Shown here: piece after piece, positions 35,729 to 45,260 of the stretch
Position numbering within the stretch: position 1 is the first letter of the stretch
Layout: every line of letters begins with the position of its first letter
NCBI GenBank assembly: GCA_963695105.1
Contig: CAVOGC010000034.1
Location: forward strand, 6,886 to 70,885
DNA length: 64,000 nucleotides
DNA from: Competibacter sp963695105
GTDB taxonomy: Bacteria; Pseudomonadota; Gammaproteobacteria; Competibacterales; Competibacteraceae
Direction: 5' to 3'
Notes under the pieces: model-generated
What the model was told of the DNA's origin: nothing
Database searches by the model: none
Seen by the model: the letters and a program-made list of their open reading frames with translations, nothing else
Program-made: the position numbers and the translations under genes

Positions 35729-37013
35729 TCAGCCGGCCTCTCCCCCAAGGGAGGGCTGGCAAAGCAGCCTCTCAATCAAACCCAGCAACGCCGCCAGCGC
35801 GCCGCGATGGCGTTCCACCACCGCCTGGCCGCGCTGGCCGGTGGTCCGGCGGAGTTCTGGAGCGGCCAGCAGCCGGTCAACCGCCACCGCCAGTTCGCCA
35901 GCATCCGCCACCCGCCAAGCGGCTTCAGCCTCCAGCAGCCGCTCGCCCGCTTCGGTGAAGTTGAACATGTGCGGGCCGAACAACACCGGTAGCCCCAGCA
36001 GCGCCGGTTCCAGCACGTTATGGCCGCCGGTGGCGACCAGACTGCCACCGACGAAGGCCAGATCGGCGGCGGCGTAGAGCAGCAATAATTCTCCCATGCT
36101 GTCGCCGAGAAACACGGCGGTGTCCGGCGCGCAGGCGTTTCGCCCGCTGCGCCGGGTGACGGAAAATCCCCGCTGCCGGCACAATGCCGCCACGCTGTCG
36201 AAGCGTTCCGGGTGGCGCGGCACCAGTAGCAGCAGCAATGTCGGCCAGCGGACGCGAAGCCGGGCGAACGCATCCAGGATCGGCTCTTCTTCGCCGGCAT
36301 GGGTGCTGGCGGCGATCCAGACCGACCGCTTATCCCCCAGCAGATCCCGCCGCAGTTGCCCTCCCTGTTCGGGCAAATCGGCTGGCAGCGCCAGATCGTA
36401 TTTGAGATTGCCGGCTACTTCGACCCGTGGCGCACCCAATGCGCGAAAACGGGCGGCGTCGGCATCGGCCTGGGCGGCGATCAGCGTCACGTCCCGCAAC
36501 ATGGCGGCGGTCAAACCGCGAATCCGGCCGTAACCGCGCGCCGAGCGCGCCGACAGCCGGGCATTCGCCAGCAGCACCGGGATGCCGGCCGTCGCGCACT
36601 GCCGCAGCAGGTTCGGCCATAGCTTCGGTTTCCATGATCACCACCAGCCTGGGTCGGACGCGCCGTAAAAACCGTCGGGTCGCGCCGGGTAGATCGTAGG
36701 GGGCGTAGACGTGATGCACCCGCTCGCCCAGCGCCTCGCGGACCTGACGGGAACCGGTCAGCGTGGTGGTGGTCACCAGCAGCGGCAGATCGGGATAACG
36801 GTCCAGCAGTGCGCGAATCAGCGGCAGGGCGGCGCGGGTTTCGCCCACCGACACGGCGTGAACCCACAGGCCGCCGGGCGGCGGCGGCGGGACGAGTCCC
36901 AGTCGCTCGCGCCAACGCCGGCGATGTCCGGCATCCCGACGGCCACGCCCGTACAACCGCAGCAGCGCCAGCGGCAGGATCAGATAGAGCAAACCGGTAT
37001 AGATCAGGCGCAT
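35729..37013 (-). pseudogene. waaA: Kdo transferase WaaA, one-base frameshift
   Basis: The N-terminal part starts MRLIYTGLLYLILPLALLRL and carries LWVHAVSVGETRAALPLI through RPRLVVIMETE. Dropping one base (C36623 on the given strand) turns the following residues into LWPNLLRQCATAGIPVLLAN, which joins the second part (ARLSARSARGYGRIRGL) that runs to the natural end at 35729. The joined protein is about 427 residues, the right length for the inner-core Kdo transferase, which is essential in most Gram-negatives. A sequencing error is therefore more likely than a real null. Confidence 0.9.
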
Positions 37014-37070
37014 GAGCCTTGAGCGCTCCTGGCCTCCGATCCTGACCTCCGGTCTCCGATCCCCGTCCCC

Positions 37071-37817
37071 TCACTCGGGCGGCTCCCGAACCCACATCAG
37101 GGTCGCGCCGATCACCGCCGCCGGCATGGCCAGAAAATTCAGCACCGGGATCAGGGTCAGCAACAGGGTCATGCCACCGAAGCTCAAGGTCCGCGGCCAG
37201 TGCCTGCGCAGCAGCCGGCGCTGATCCCGGAACGACAAACCGCGGTTGCCGAGCGGATAGTCGGAATACTCCAGGGCCAGCATCCAGGCGCTGAACAAAG
37301 CCCAGAGCACCGGCGCGACCACGTTGACCACCGGCACGAACGACAACGCCAGCAGCGGAATCGCCCAGCCGATGAAGTACAGCAGCTTGTTGAGTTCCGC
37401 CAGCGGGCTCAGCACCAGATCTTTCCAGGTCAATCCGGCCGTTGCTGGGGTTGCGCCCACCGGGTTGACCATTTTTTCGACCCGCTCGGCCAGCAGACCG
37501 TTGAACGGCGCGGCGATCACGTTCGCCACCACGGAGAAGGTGTAAAACACCACCACCAACGCGGTCAGAACGAACAGCGGCCACAACAGCCAGTGCAACC
37601 AGTGCAACCAGTCCGGCAACCAGCCGGTCACGGCTTGGTCGAGTCGTTCGAACTGGCCGATACTCCACCAGATGCCGGCACCGAACAAAAGGGTGTTGAT
37701 CAGCAGCGGAGCCGCCACGAAACCGCGCAGGCCGCTCTTGGGCAACCAGCGCAAACCGGTCAATACGTAGCTTGCGCCGTTGGTCGGGGAAGAACTCATC
37801 GTATTGGAAACCCTCAT
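37071..37817 (-). CDS. cysZ: CysZ-like sulfate transporter (EI24 family)
   Basis: 248 residues (242 if Met7 is the start). Four or more hydrophobic helices with the CysZ features GLRGFVAAPLLINTLLFGAG, NVIAAPFNGLLAERVEKM and LSFGGMTLLLTLIPVLNFLA. CysZ carries sulfate across the inner membrane for cysteine synthesis. It contains a short internal repeat LHWLHWLL encoded by repeated CAACCAGTG bases (37591-37610). Confidence 0.88.
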   Translation of the reverse strand: MRVSNTMSSSPTNGASYVLTGLRWLPKSGLRGFVAAPLLINTLLFGAGIWWSIGQFERLDQAVTGWLPDWLHWLHWLLWPLFVLTALVVVFYTFSVVANVIAAPFNGLLAERVEKMVNPVGATPATAGLTWKDLVLSPLAELNKLLYFIGWAIPLLALSFVPVVNVVAPVLWALFSAWMLALEYSDYPLGNRGLSFRDQRRLLRRHWPRTLSFGGMTLLLTLIPVLNFLAMPAAVIGATLMWVREPPE

Positions 37818-38224
37818 TTGGCAAGCGCCGGCATTCGTTTCAATACGCGGCGATCTAAGTTACTATTTCTCTCCAATCAGACGCCGCCACCCCAGGCGAG
37901 CAGCGTCGCATTATAAGACTTGTTGCCGCGGTTCCGACCGTCAGTTCGCACATCCGGCCACTTATCCCGGTTGTCCCGCGGCCACCGCGCCCCCTCGGAG
38001 CATGGCGATTCATAGCGCTCGAGAACACATTGGCAGCCGCGGGTTGCCGTTCAGGCCTCCATTCTCATCCCGTCCGGTGGTGGCGCCCGTCTTCTTTTTC
38101 GCTGGCCCATGTCTCCGCGTCGGTCTGTCCCCGCCGACAATATCCCCACTCTCGACCCGCGCCGCGGTCCCGGAGTCTTTCAAGCCACACTTGTGTCATC
38201 ACCCACCCCTAAAGGAGTACAAAC
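37818..38224. other. Intergenic region upstream of mdh
   Basis: 407 bases between divergent cysZ and mdh. It has an AT-richer stretch at 37855-37885 that could hold promoters. AAAGGAG just before the mdh ATG is a clear ribosome site. No convincing coding frame, RNA gene or repeat was seen. Confidence 0.5.
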
Positions 38225-39212
38225 ATGAAACAACCCGTCCGCGTCGTCATCACCGGTGCTGCTGGCAACATCGGCTACGCCATGGCCTTCCGGATCGCTT
38301 CGGGCAGCATGCTGGGTCCCGATCAACCGGTGATCCTGCAGTTGTTGGAAATCACCCCGGCGCTCCAAGCCTTGCAGGGTGTGGTGATGGAACTGAACGA
38401 CTGCGCCTTCCCACTGCTGACCAGCGTGGTCGCCACCGATAGTCTGGAAGTCGCGTTCAAACACGCCAACTTCGCCATGCTGGTCGGCGCCCGGCCGCGT
38501 GGCCCCGGCATGGAGCGCAAGGATCTGCTGACCGCCAATGGCGCCATCTTCGGGCCGCAGGGCAAGGCGTTGAACGACCATGCCGCCCGCGACGTGCGGG
38601 TGCTGGTGGTCGGCAACCCGGCCAACACCAACGCCCTGATCGCCGCCAGCAGCGCGCCCGACCTGAGCCCGCGCCAGTTCCACGCCATGACCCGACTGGA
38701 CCACAACCGCGCCCTGAGCCAACTGGCCGAAGAGACTGGCTGCCACGTCAACGACATCAAGAAGATGACCATCTGGGGCAATCACTCCGCGACCCAGTAT
38801 CCCGACATCAGTCAATGCACGGTCAAGGGCCAGGCAGCGACTGATCTGGTGGCTCAGAACTGGTATCGCGGCACCTTTATTCCCACCGTGCAACAGCGCG
38901 GCGCGGCGATCATCAAGGCCCGCGGCGCGTCGTCCGCGGCTTCCGCCGCCTCCTCGGCCATCGACCATATGCGCGACTGGGCACTGGGCACTCCCCGAGG
39001 GCGACTGGGTCAGCATGGCGGTGCCCTCCGACGGTTCCTACGGCATCGGCGAAGGCGTGATCTACTCCTATCCCTGCGTCTGCAAGAACGGAGACTACGA
39101 GATCGTGCAGGGTCTGCCGATCGATGAGTTCAGCCACGAGAAGATGCTGGCCACCGATCAGGAACTGCGCGAGGAACGCGCCAGCATCGAAGACCTGCTC
39201 AAAGCTAAATAA
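38225..39212 (+). pseudogene. mdh: Malate dehydrogenase, one-base homopolymer frameshift
   Basis: NAD-dependent malate dehydrogenase of the about 328-residue type. VRVVITGAAGNIGYAMAFRI is the NAD site, MTRLDHNRALSQLAEETG includes the catalytic region and KMTIWGNHSATQYPD follows. The frame is lost at the CCCC run 38993-38996; with one C removed it reads LGTPEGDWVSMAVPSDGSYG and continues to the expected end at 39212. Nothing else is damaged, so this is probably an insertion error in a working TCA-cycle gene. Confidence 0.93.
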
Positions 39213-39337
39213 AAGTCGCGCGGGACCGGCTTCGCGGCGTGCGGGGCCGGCCCCCGGAAATTTCCTAGCGAGCGACTACACTTTGCAGGGCGATGCAAGC
39301 CACACTTTTAAACCACTGAAGTAGAGGATACACGCAC

Positions 39338-41230
39338 ATGAATTACGAAGAATTCCACCGCTGGTCCATTGACGACCCCGAAGGCTTCTGGGGCGAACAG
39401 GCCCAGTTGATCCACTGGAACAAGCCGCCGCAGAAAATTCGGGACTACAGCAACCCGCCGTTTTGCAAGTGGTTCGTCGGCGGTGAAACCAACCTGTGCT
39501 ACAACGCCGTGGACCGGCATCTGGCTGATCGCGCCGATCAGAATGCGCTGATCTACATCTCGACCGAAACCGACGAGACTGTAATCTACACTTACGCCGA
39601 GCTGTACCGCGAAGTGAACCGCTTCGCCGCCGTGCTGCAATCGCTGGGCGTGGGCAAGGGCGACCGGGTCATCATTTACATGCCGATGATCGCCGAAGCC
39701 TTGTTCTCCATCCTGGCCTGCGCCCGGATCGGCGCCGTTCATTCGGTGGTGTTCGGCGGGTTCGCCGCCTACAACCTGGCGGTGCGCATCGACGACGCCA
39801 AGCCCAAGGTCATGGTCACTTCCGACGCCGGCATGCGCGGCGGCAAGGCGGTGCCCTACAAGCACCTGGTCGACGAGTCCTGCAGTCTGGCCAAGTTCCC
39901 GCCGCAAAAGGTAGTAATCTGCAATCGCGGCCTGGACAAGGCCATGGGCATGGTTGAGGGCCGCGACGTGGATTACGCCACCCTGCGCGCCCAGCACATG
40001 GACGCCGAGGTGCCGATCACCTGGCTGGAGTCGAACGAGCCAAGCTACATCCTCTACACCTCCGGCACCACCGGCATCCCCAAGGGCGTGCAGCGCGATG
40101 TTGGCGGTTATGCGGTCGCGCTGGCTTCGACCATGAAACACCTCTACCACATCAACCCGGGCGAGACGATGTTCGCCACCTCCGACATCGGCTGGGTAGT
40201 GGGGCATTCCTATATCGTCTACGCCCCGCTGATCAACGGTTCGCCGACCATCTTCTACGAAGGTCTGCCGACCCGACCGGACCCCGGCATCTGGTGGAAG
40301 ATCGTCAACGAATACCAGGTGCGAACGATGTTCTCGTCGCCAACGGCGGTGCGGGTCCTGAAGTCGCAGGATCAGAAGTACATGACGGCGCACGACGTGT
40401 CCTGCCTGCGCTACCTGTTCCTGGCCGGCGAACCGCTGGACGAGCCGACCTCGCGCTGGATCAGCGACGCCTTGAAGATTCCGGTCATCGACCATTACTG
40501 GCAGACCGAAACCGGCTGGCCGATGCTGTCCTACCTGCCGGGCGTGGATTTGAAGCCCAACCGCTTCGGCTCGCCGGGGTTCCCGGTGTACGGCTACAAC
40601 ATCCGGGTGATCGACGAAGGCACCGGCGAGGAAGTCCCGCGGGGCGAAAAAGGCGTGCTGGTCGTGGAGCCGCCGTTGCCGCCGGGCTGCCTGAGCACGG
40701 TGTGGGGCGACGACAAGCGCTTCGTGCAGAGCTATTTTTCCAGCTTTAAGGCCATGCTCTACACCTCCTCCGACTGGGCGGTGCGCGATGAAGAAGGTTA
40801 TTTCTTTATTCTGGGCCGCACCGACGATGTGATCAACGTCGCTGGCCATCGGTTGGGCACTCGCGAAATCGAGGAGGCAATCCAGGCTCATCCGGCGGTG
40901 GCCGAAGTGGCGGTGATCGGCGTGGCCGACAAGGTCAAGGGCCAGGTGCCGGTTGGCTTCTGTCGGCTGAAGGACCCGACGCAGCTTGACGCGGCGGGCG
41001 CCACCGAACGGATGCAAAAGGAAATTATCGCCAAGGTGCAGGAATTGTTGGGCGCGGTGGCCAAGCCGCATAGCATCCACTTCGTCAATTCGTTGCCGAA
41101 AACACGTTCCGGCAAACTGCTGCGGCGCTCGATTCAGGCGCTGGCCGAAGGCCGCGACCCCGGCGATCTGTCTACCCTGGACGATCCGAACTCGCTGGAA
41201 GAAGTGCGCCGGGCCATCGGGCAGCATTAA
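39338..41230 (+). CDS. prpE: Propionate-CoA ligase
   Basis: 630 residues of the acetyl/propionyl-CoA synthetase family. The adenylation motif is YILYTSGTTGIPKGVQRDVG, followed by YWQTETGWPML and the C-terminal acylated lysine motif LPKTRSGKLLRRSIQAL. Length and sequence are PrpE-like rather than Acs. It activates propionate (and possibly acetate) with ATP and CoA. It is 125 bases after mdh. The Lys in the SGK motif is the usual target of Sir2 deacylases. Confidence 0.92.
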   Translation: MNYEEFHRWSIDDPEGFWGEQAQLIHWNKPPQKIRDYSNPPFCKWFVGGETNLCYNAVDRHLADRADQNALIYISTETDETVIYTYAELYREVNRFAAVLQSLGVGKGDRVIIYMPMIAEALFSILACARIGAVHSVVFGGFAAYNLAVRIDDAKPKVMVTSDAGMRGGKAVPYKHLVDESCSLAKFPPQKVVICNRGLDKAMGMVEGRDVDYATLRAQHMDAEVPITWLESNEPSYILYTSGTTGIPKGVQRDVGGYAVALASTMKHLYHINPGETMFATSDIGWVVGHSYIVYAPLINGSPTIFYEGLPTRPDPGIWWKIVNEYQVRTMFSSPTAVRVLKSQDQKYMTAHDVSCLRYLFLAGEPLDEPTSRWISDALKIPVIDHYWQTETGWPMLSYLPGVDLKPNRFGSPGFPVYGYNIRVIDEGTGEEVPRGEKGVLVVEPPLPPGCLSTVWGDDKRFVQSYFSSFKAMLYTSSDWAVRDEEGYFFILGRTDDVINVAGHRLGTREIEEAIQAHPAVAEVAVIGVADKVKGQVPVGFCRLKDPTQLDAAGATERMQKEIIAKVQELLGAVAKPHSIHFVNSLPKTRSGKLLRRSIQALAEGRDPGDLSTLDDPNSLEEVRRAIGQH

Positions 41231-41300
41231 ACCCAGCGTTTTTCCCCTCGACTCAGCCTCTTCACTCTTGCGGGAGTGGAGAGACTATCTTGCAAAACCG

Positions 41301-41320
41301 CCTCCCCCGTAAGGGGGAGG
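41301..41320. terminator. Perfect 8-bp hairpin after prpE
   Basis: CCTCCCCC-GTAA-GGGGGAGG, a perfect stem with a tetraloop, 70 bases after the prpE stop. There is no T-run, so it may be a Rho-linked or processing structure, or a dispersed intergenic repeat like the one near 27300. Confidence 0.4.
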
Positions 41321-41393
41321 TGTGTCGGTAACTTGCCAGGCAATGTCATGACCATTTAATTCCCCGCATGAAAACCCATCACGATCTATCTTT

Positions 41394-41721
41394 TTGCTTA
41401 TTCCAAGCATCAAAACGATAAAACCGCCCGGCACCTTGCGTCGGGTGATGGAGCACACCTCATTCTATGTGTCGGCTATATCGGGGATCTCAACCACGGT
41501 TTCCGAGGGCGGCGACGCCTTGGTGCTCACTGATCTGAACCTACCTCCAGCAGACCGGCGCCCTGGTCGAATCCCCGCCGCTGTTCATCGCTCACCTGAT
41601 CCAGCAGGCCAACGGCAACCCCCAAGCCTTGGCCGACCTGCTGGCTGACGCCGGCAAGGAACGGGTGGTGAACAAGGCGCGTATCCGCGAGATGAAACAC
41701 GCCGCCGGGGTCACCCTTTAG
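41394..41721 (+). pseudogene. Degenerate gene fragment of unknown family
   Basis: Two frames join with a one-base change near 41540. The first reads LRRVMEHTSFYVSAISGIST and ends LVLTDLN. The second reads YLQQTGALVESPPLFIAHLI and continues through LADAGKERVVNKARIREMKH to AAGVTL and a stop at 41721. Amino-acid composition and codon use look coding, but the start is missing and I do not recognise the family. Confidence 0.45.
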
Positions 41722-42175
41722 CCGGCCTGAGTCAACAGGGCGAGTTTGATTCTCATGCCAAAGCACGATGCTTTTTCTTTCGGTGCGAAGCGCCACCGTT
41801 TCCGAACACGCGCCGTCGGTTCTCATTCGGGAGGTGACGGCATCTTCGTGGATCCGCACCAGTCACCCTTCTGGATCAAGGCCATGGGGTTGCTCGTCGC
41901 CGAGTAGACACCCGGCCCCTGGCTCGTTCGAGCCCCAGAAAATCGTCAGTACCCTGGCCTGTCCAAGTGGTCGCGAGCCTTGCGGATCGCGGCACAGGTC
42001 TGTGGCTCGCCGCCGGCGGCGGCGTCCAACCCCGCGCGGGCTCAGGACAGAGGCGTATCCGTTAAACCTTCGCTTCCCAACCGCTGGAAGGATGAGACGG
42101 TGGCCAAATCAAGTCTGGTGGTTGCCAGCCAACCCCATGGTGGGCTCACCGCCTCAGCCCATTCACTTTAGCCGT
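41722..42175. other. Intergenic region, left flank of IS110
   Basis: 454 bases without a recognisable gene. A 50-codon open frame at 41755-41907 (MPKHDAFSFGAKRHRFRTRA...) has no clear ribosome site and is only a weak candidate. The right part (from about 42040) probably belongs to the non-coding end of the IS110 element, whose exact boundary could not be fixed because IS110 ends lack inverted repeats. Confidence 0.35.
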
Positions 42176-43014
42176 TCATGCAAAGGCCTTGTTCACGTCA
42201 AACGGGACCTGGTCGCGCAGAATGTAGTAACACGCCCTGGCGAGTTTGTGCGCCACGGTCTTGATCGCGACGATCCCATGGCTACGCGCGCGCTTGCGCT
42301 GATAGTAACGCTTGATCACCGGGTTATAACGCACCGCGAAGTGGGCGGCCTCGACGAACGCCCACGCCAGGTAGCGATTGCCGTTTTTGGTATTCCCCCG
42401 CCCTTTGCGTTTGCCGTTGCTGAGCCGTTCGCTGCCAACGCACCGGCAGTACGAGGCGTAGTGGCCCACCTCGGCGAAGCGGCTGATCGCACCGGTCTCG
42501 AGCAGAATGGTCCACCCCAGGATCTCGCCGATCCCGCTGACACTCAGCAACGGCTGAAACTCCGGTCGTGGTTTGATCCGCGCCTTGATCACCTGTTCCA
42601 ACCCCTCGATCTGCGCGTCCACGGCCCGCATCACGTTCAGGTTGCTTTTCACCGCCAAGGCCAAGTGGGTCTCGGGTAACAGTCGGTCCACCTCGTCCAA
42701 GGACAGGCGCTTGATCGCAGTCGCACCCAGCGACTGCCCGCGGTTGCGCGCCAACAGATTCTGCACCGACACCAAATTGCTGGTCCGCTGCCGCACCAAC
42801 TGGCTGCGCTTGCGGAGTAAATCCCGCACCGCCCGTTCCGCCTTGGGGTAGATGTAGCCTTCCGGCAGCAGCCCCAGGCGCAACAGTTTCGCCAGCCACC
42901 GGGCATCCGACTCGTCGTCGGTGTACTTCAAACCGTCGTACTGGACAATCGCCGCCGTGTTGGCCAGATGCACCCGGTAACCCGCTTCCATCAGCCCGTC
43001 CACCAGCCAATACC

Positions 43015-44139
43015 ATAGGACTTACGCATTGACAGGAGGTTGAAATTGTGGGTTGAGGTGTTCCAAGTTAGGGATGAAGGCTTGAACAAACGTGGCGATC
43101 ACCTCATTAAACAACTCACGCTGCAAACGATAACAATTACGAATTATGTCGGTAGCCCGTAGCCGCTGCAATTGGACATAACCACAGATCGCCGCGAAGA
43201 GATGATTTCGAATGGCGGTCGGTTGGCGGACCTGAAAATGCTCGATGTGGCACACTTGTTTGAGCGTCCGATGATACTGCTCGATTTGCCAGTGCTGGTC
43301 ATGGAGCTTGAGAAAAGCGGGACGACCCAAAGCGGCCCCATCCGCGTCATTCGGCGAATACAATGCATAATGGCGTGGCTGGTTTTTCAACCACGTCCGA
43401 AACACTTTGACCGTCCCGAATCCCCGGAGGTAAACGAGCAAGCCGTCTTCGGGAATCACCCACTGTTGTACCTGTAGCCAGTGTCCTTTTTCCACAGAAA
43501 CCAGACGGTTGCTTTCCAACGCAAAGAGAAATCCCTGATGATGGTTTTTAATCATCTTGAGATTTTCCAAGCTACTGTACCAACTGTCTCCCGTCACGAA
43601 CGCCGGTTCCAGACCCCACGCCAACACGTCAGCCAGCATCTCTTGAAAATAATCATTTTTCGTCTTGTGTTCCGTTTTATCGTAAATTCGGTAGTTGACG
43701 GGCTGATGGTGACCGTGCGGATCAGTGTAATACAACGTGATCAGGTTAATCCCCTTGACCACCCCATGATGTTTCCCCGACCAAAAATGACCCACGAAGG
43801 CGATCAGATGGCTATACGGTTTGTCGAGTACGCTGTCATCGACACTGACGGTACCCCCCGTCAAATTCAGTTCGGCTCGGACTTCATTGAATAAATCGCG
43901 GGGCGTATAGTCTTCGCGGAGTAAGAACCGATTGACACTGTCGTGGCTGATCTTCATCACTTCCCCCAACCGACAACAGGTCGGTGAGTGCGGTGTGCTC
44001 AATATAAAAGATACATACATCGCTAAAGTGCAACGGGCAGTGGGTGGGCGACTGATGGCTCTCATCAACGGAAACATTCATGACCAAGATTTAGTTTGTT
44101 ATGCACGTTATACGATTTTTGTCAATGCGTAAGTTCTAT
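43015..44139 (-). mobile_element. Complete IS4/IS701-type element inserted in IS110
   Basis: 1125 bp bounded by 20-bp inverted repeats with one mismatch (ATAGGACTTACGCATTGACA at 43015-43034; its match at 44120-44139). The bases ACC flank both sides (43012-43014 and 44140-44142) and occur once in the rejoined IS110 gene, so they are the target duplication. A nearly full-length transposase gene fills the element. Related ends with ACTTACGCATTGACA are common in cyanobacterial and gammaproteobacterial IS copies. Confidence 0.85.
43022..44077 (-). CDS. DDE transposase of the IS4/IS701 type
   Basis: 351 residues. The catalytic core has VSVDDSVLDKPYSHLIAFVG (first Asp), FVTGDSWYSSLENLKMIKNH (second Asp) and HWQIEQYHRTLKQVCHIEHF (Glu). 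The gene fills the element and stops 8 bases from its left end. The N-terminus is uncertain; the first 20 codons look non-native, and MYVSFILSTPHSPTCC may be nearer the true start region. Probably functional, pending the N-terminus. Confidence 0.8.
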   Translation of the reverse strand: MFPLMRAISRPPTARCTLAMYVSFILSTPHSPTCCRLGEVMKISHDSVNRFLLREDYTPRDLFNEVRAELNLTGGTVSVDDSVLDKPYSHLIAFVGHFWSGKHHGVVKGINLITLYYTDPHGHHQPVNYRIYDKTEHKTKNDYFQEMLADVLAWGLEPAFVTGDSWYSSLENLKMIKNHHQGFLFALESNRLVSVEKGHWLQVQQWVIPEDGLLVYLRGFGTVKVFRTWLKNQPRHYALYSPNDADGAALGRPAFLKLHDQHWQIEQYHRTLKQVCHIEHFQVRQPTAIRNHLFAAICGYVQLQRLRATDIIRNCYRLQRELFNEVIATFVQAFIPNLEHLNPQFQPPVNA

Positions 44140-44398
44140 ACCAGTTGTACGTCGACTCGACCACGACCCCTTCCAGCGCCGCTTGATAGGGCGCCAGCGC
44201 GCTGAGGATCGTGGCCAGGTCGTTGCCCAACCGCCGTCGATACACCAGCCGATCCTCTTCATCGAACACCGCAATCACGCTATTGTTGGAATGTAAGTCG
44301 ATACCACCGTACTACAGTTTCATCTTCGGCTCCTCTACTCGGGGTTGCGTTCGCTGCGTAACACCGCAAACTGTAAACCCAGTTGGAAGGCCGGCTAG

Positions 44399-44581
44399 AT
44401 GATTATCAAGTATCTGGACTTCACCCCGGTGATGATCGTGGCCCTGGCCTCGGTGGTCGGCGCGCGCTATCTGGCCATCGGCACCGGCGACACCGAGTTG
44501 TACATCTTCGCCGGGATGCTGGCGGCGGTGGTGATCTCGATCCGGGTGTTCCTGTTCCGGGGGCCGGGGAAGGCGAATTGA
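44399..44581 (+). CDS. Small two-helix membrane protein or C-terminal remnant
   Basis: 60 residues, MIIKYLDFTPVMIVALASVV then two hydrophobic helices (residues about 9-26 and 34-52) ending in RGPGKAN. It begins 75 bases after the IS110 transposase start, so it could be the 3' remnant of a gene cut by IS110 rather than a complete gene. A distant look of PsiE-like C-termini was considered but is not strong enough to name it. Confidence 0.45.
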   Translation: MIIKYLDFTPVMIVALASVVGARYLAIGTGDTELYIFAGMLAAVVISIRVFLFRGPGKAN

Positions 44582-44624
44582 GAGTCAGCGGTCACCGCCC
44601 GATCCTTCCCGCGGTTGCTCCATT

Positions 44625-45020
44625 TCAGGGACCATCCGGCTGGCTATTGGCGCGGAGGAAATCGGCATAGCCCGCTTCATCGAGCGCGCCGGCCGCCAGT
44701 TCCAAAACGGCTTGGGCCGCATCCGCCTCGCTGGCCGTGAAGGTGTAGCCGTTGAGTTCGAGAAACAGGACGCCGACCACGAAGCCGGTGCGCTTGTTGC
44801 CGTCGATGAAGGGATGGTTGCACGCGAGGTCCGCCGTGTAGGCCGCCGCCAGGTCGATGGCGTCGGGTGCGTCGGCGTAGGCATGAAGCTGTTGCGGTCG
44901 GGCGAGAGCGGATTCCAGCAAGCCCGCATCGCGCAGGCCCACCGCGCCGCCGTGCAGGGCCAACAGGCGGTCGTGCAAGGCCAGCGCGTCCCGCGCCTCG
45001 ATCCAAACCGGTTCGGTCAC
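44625..45020 (-). CDS. Doc/Fic-family toxin
   Basis: 131 residues. The Fic-type motif CNHPFIDGNKRTGFVVGV (His69) is the Doc signature that binds nucleotide and, in phage P1 Doc, phosphorylates EF-Tu. The family N-terminus (ALALHDRLLALHGGAVGLRD AGLLESAL) is intact. It overlaps the antitoxin gene upstream by ATGA (45017-45020). Length matches active Doc toxins. Together they form a type II toxin-antitoxin module. Confidence 0.9.
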   Translation of the reverse strand: MTEPVWIEARDALALHDRLLALHGGAVGLRDAGLLESALARPQQLHAYADAPDAIDLAAAYTADLACNHPFIDGNKRTGFVVGVLFLELNGYTFTASEADAAQAVLELAAGALDEAGYADFLRANSQPDGP

Positions 45021-45244
45021 TGGGCCAAGACGCGCAGCGTATTGCGATAGCGCGCGATGATGGCTTCGGCTTGCGCCATTTTCCGCTCGAAGGCGGGATC
45101 GTAAGGCGTCAGCCGGTAGCCGCCGTCCGGCGCTTCAATCAAAAACAGGCGTTGCCCGTCTTGCGCGTGCAGGCGGTGGATGACTTCTTTCGGCAGCACG
45201 ACGCCGAGCGAGTTGCCCACTTTGCGGACCTTCAGTTCGATCAT
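45017..45244 (-). CDS. AbrB/SpoVT-type antitoxin
   Basis: 75 residues from ATG 45244 (GGGAG 7 bases upstream); an in-frame extension to 45298 would run through the operator and is rejected. The swapped-hairpin DNA-binding fold is MIELKVRKVGNSLGVVLPKE; the rest (MAQAEAIIARYRNTLRVLAQ) is the toxin-binding tail. It neutralises the Doc toxin and represses the pair through the palindrome just upstream. Confidence 0.88.
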   Translation of the reverse strand: MIELKVRKVGNSLGVVLPKEVIHRLHAQDGQRLFLIEAPDGGYRLTPYDPAFERKMAQAEAIIARYRNTLRVLAQ

Positions 45245-45260
45245 GAAAAGCTCCCATCTT

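Larger units (their letters stand above)
42176..44323 (-). pseudogene. IS110-family transposase interrupted by another IS
   Basis: The catalytic N-terminus reads GGIDLHSNNSVIAVFDEEDR up to VVVESTYNWY (44323-44143). It is cut by the element at 43015-44139 and resumes as WLVDGLMEAGYRVHLANTAA through the C-terminal domain to 42176 (LLSVSGIGEILGWTILLETG is the family's C-terminal hallmark). Joined across the 3-bp repeat ACC the protein is continuous. The N-terminal part also has an in-frame TAG at codon 4 (ATG AAA CTG TAG TAC). The copy is dead at least in this state. Confidence 0.88.

Noticed and set aside
36511..37824. 437-codon open frame across waaA and cysZ
   Set aside because: It joins out-of-frame parts of two real genes; only the stretch after the waaA frameshift is native.
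39308..41227. 639-codon open frame antisense to prpE
   Set aside because: Same reason: no protein-like motifs, fully covered by a strongly conserved gene on the other strand.
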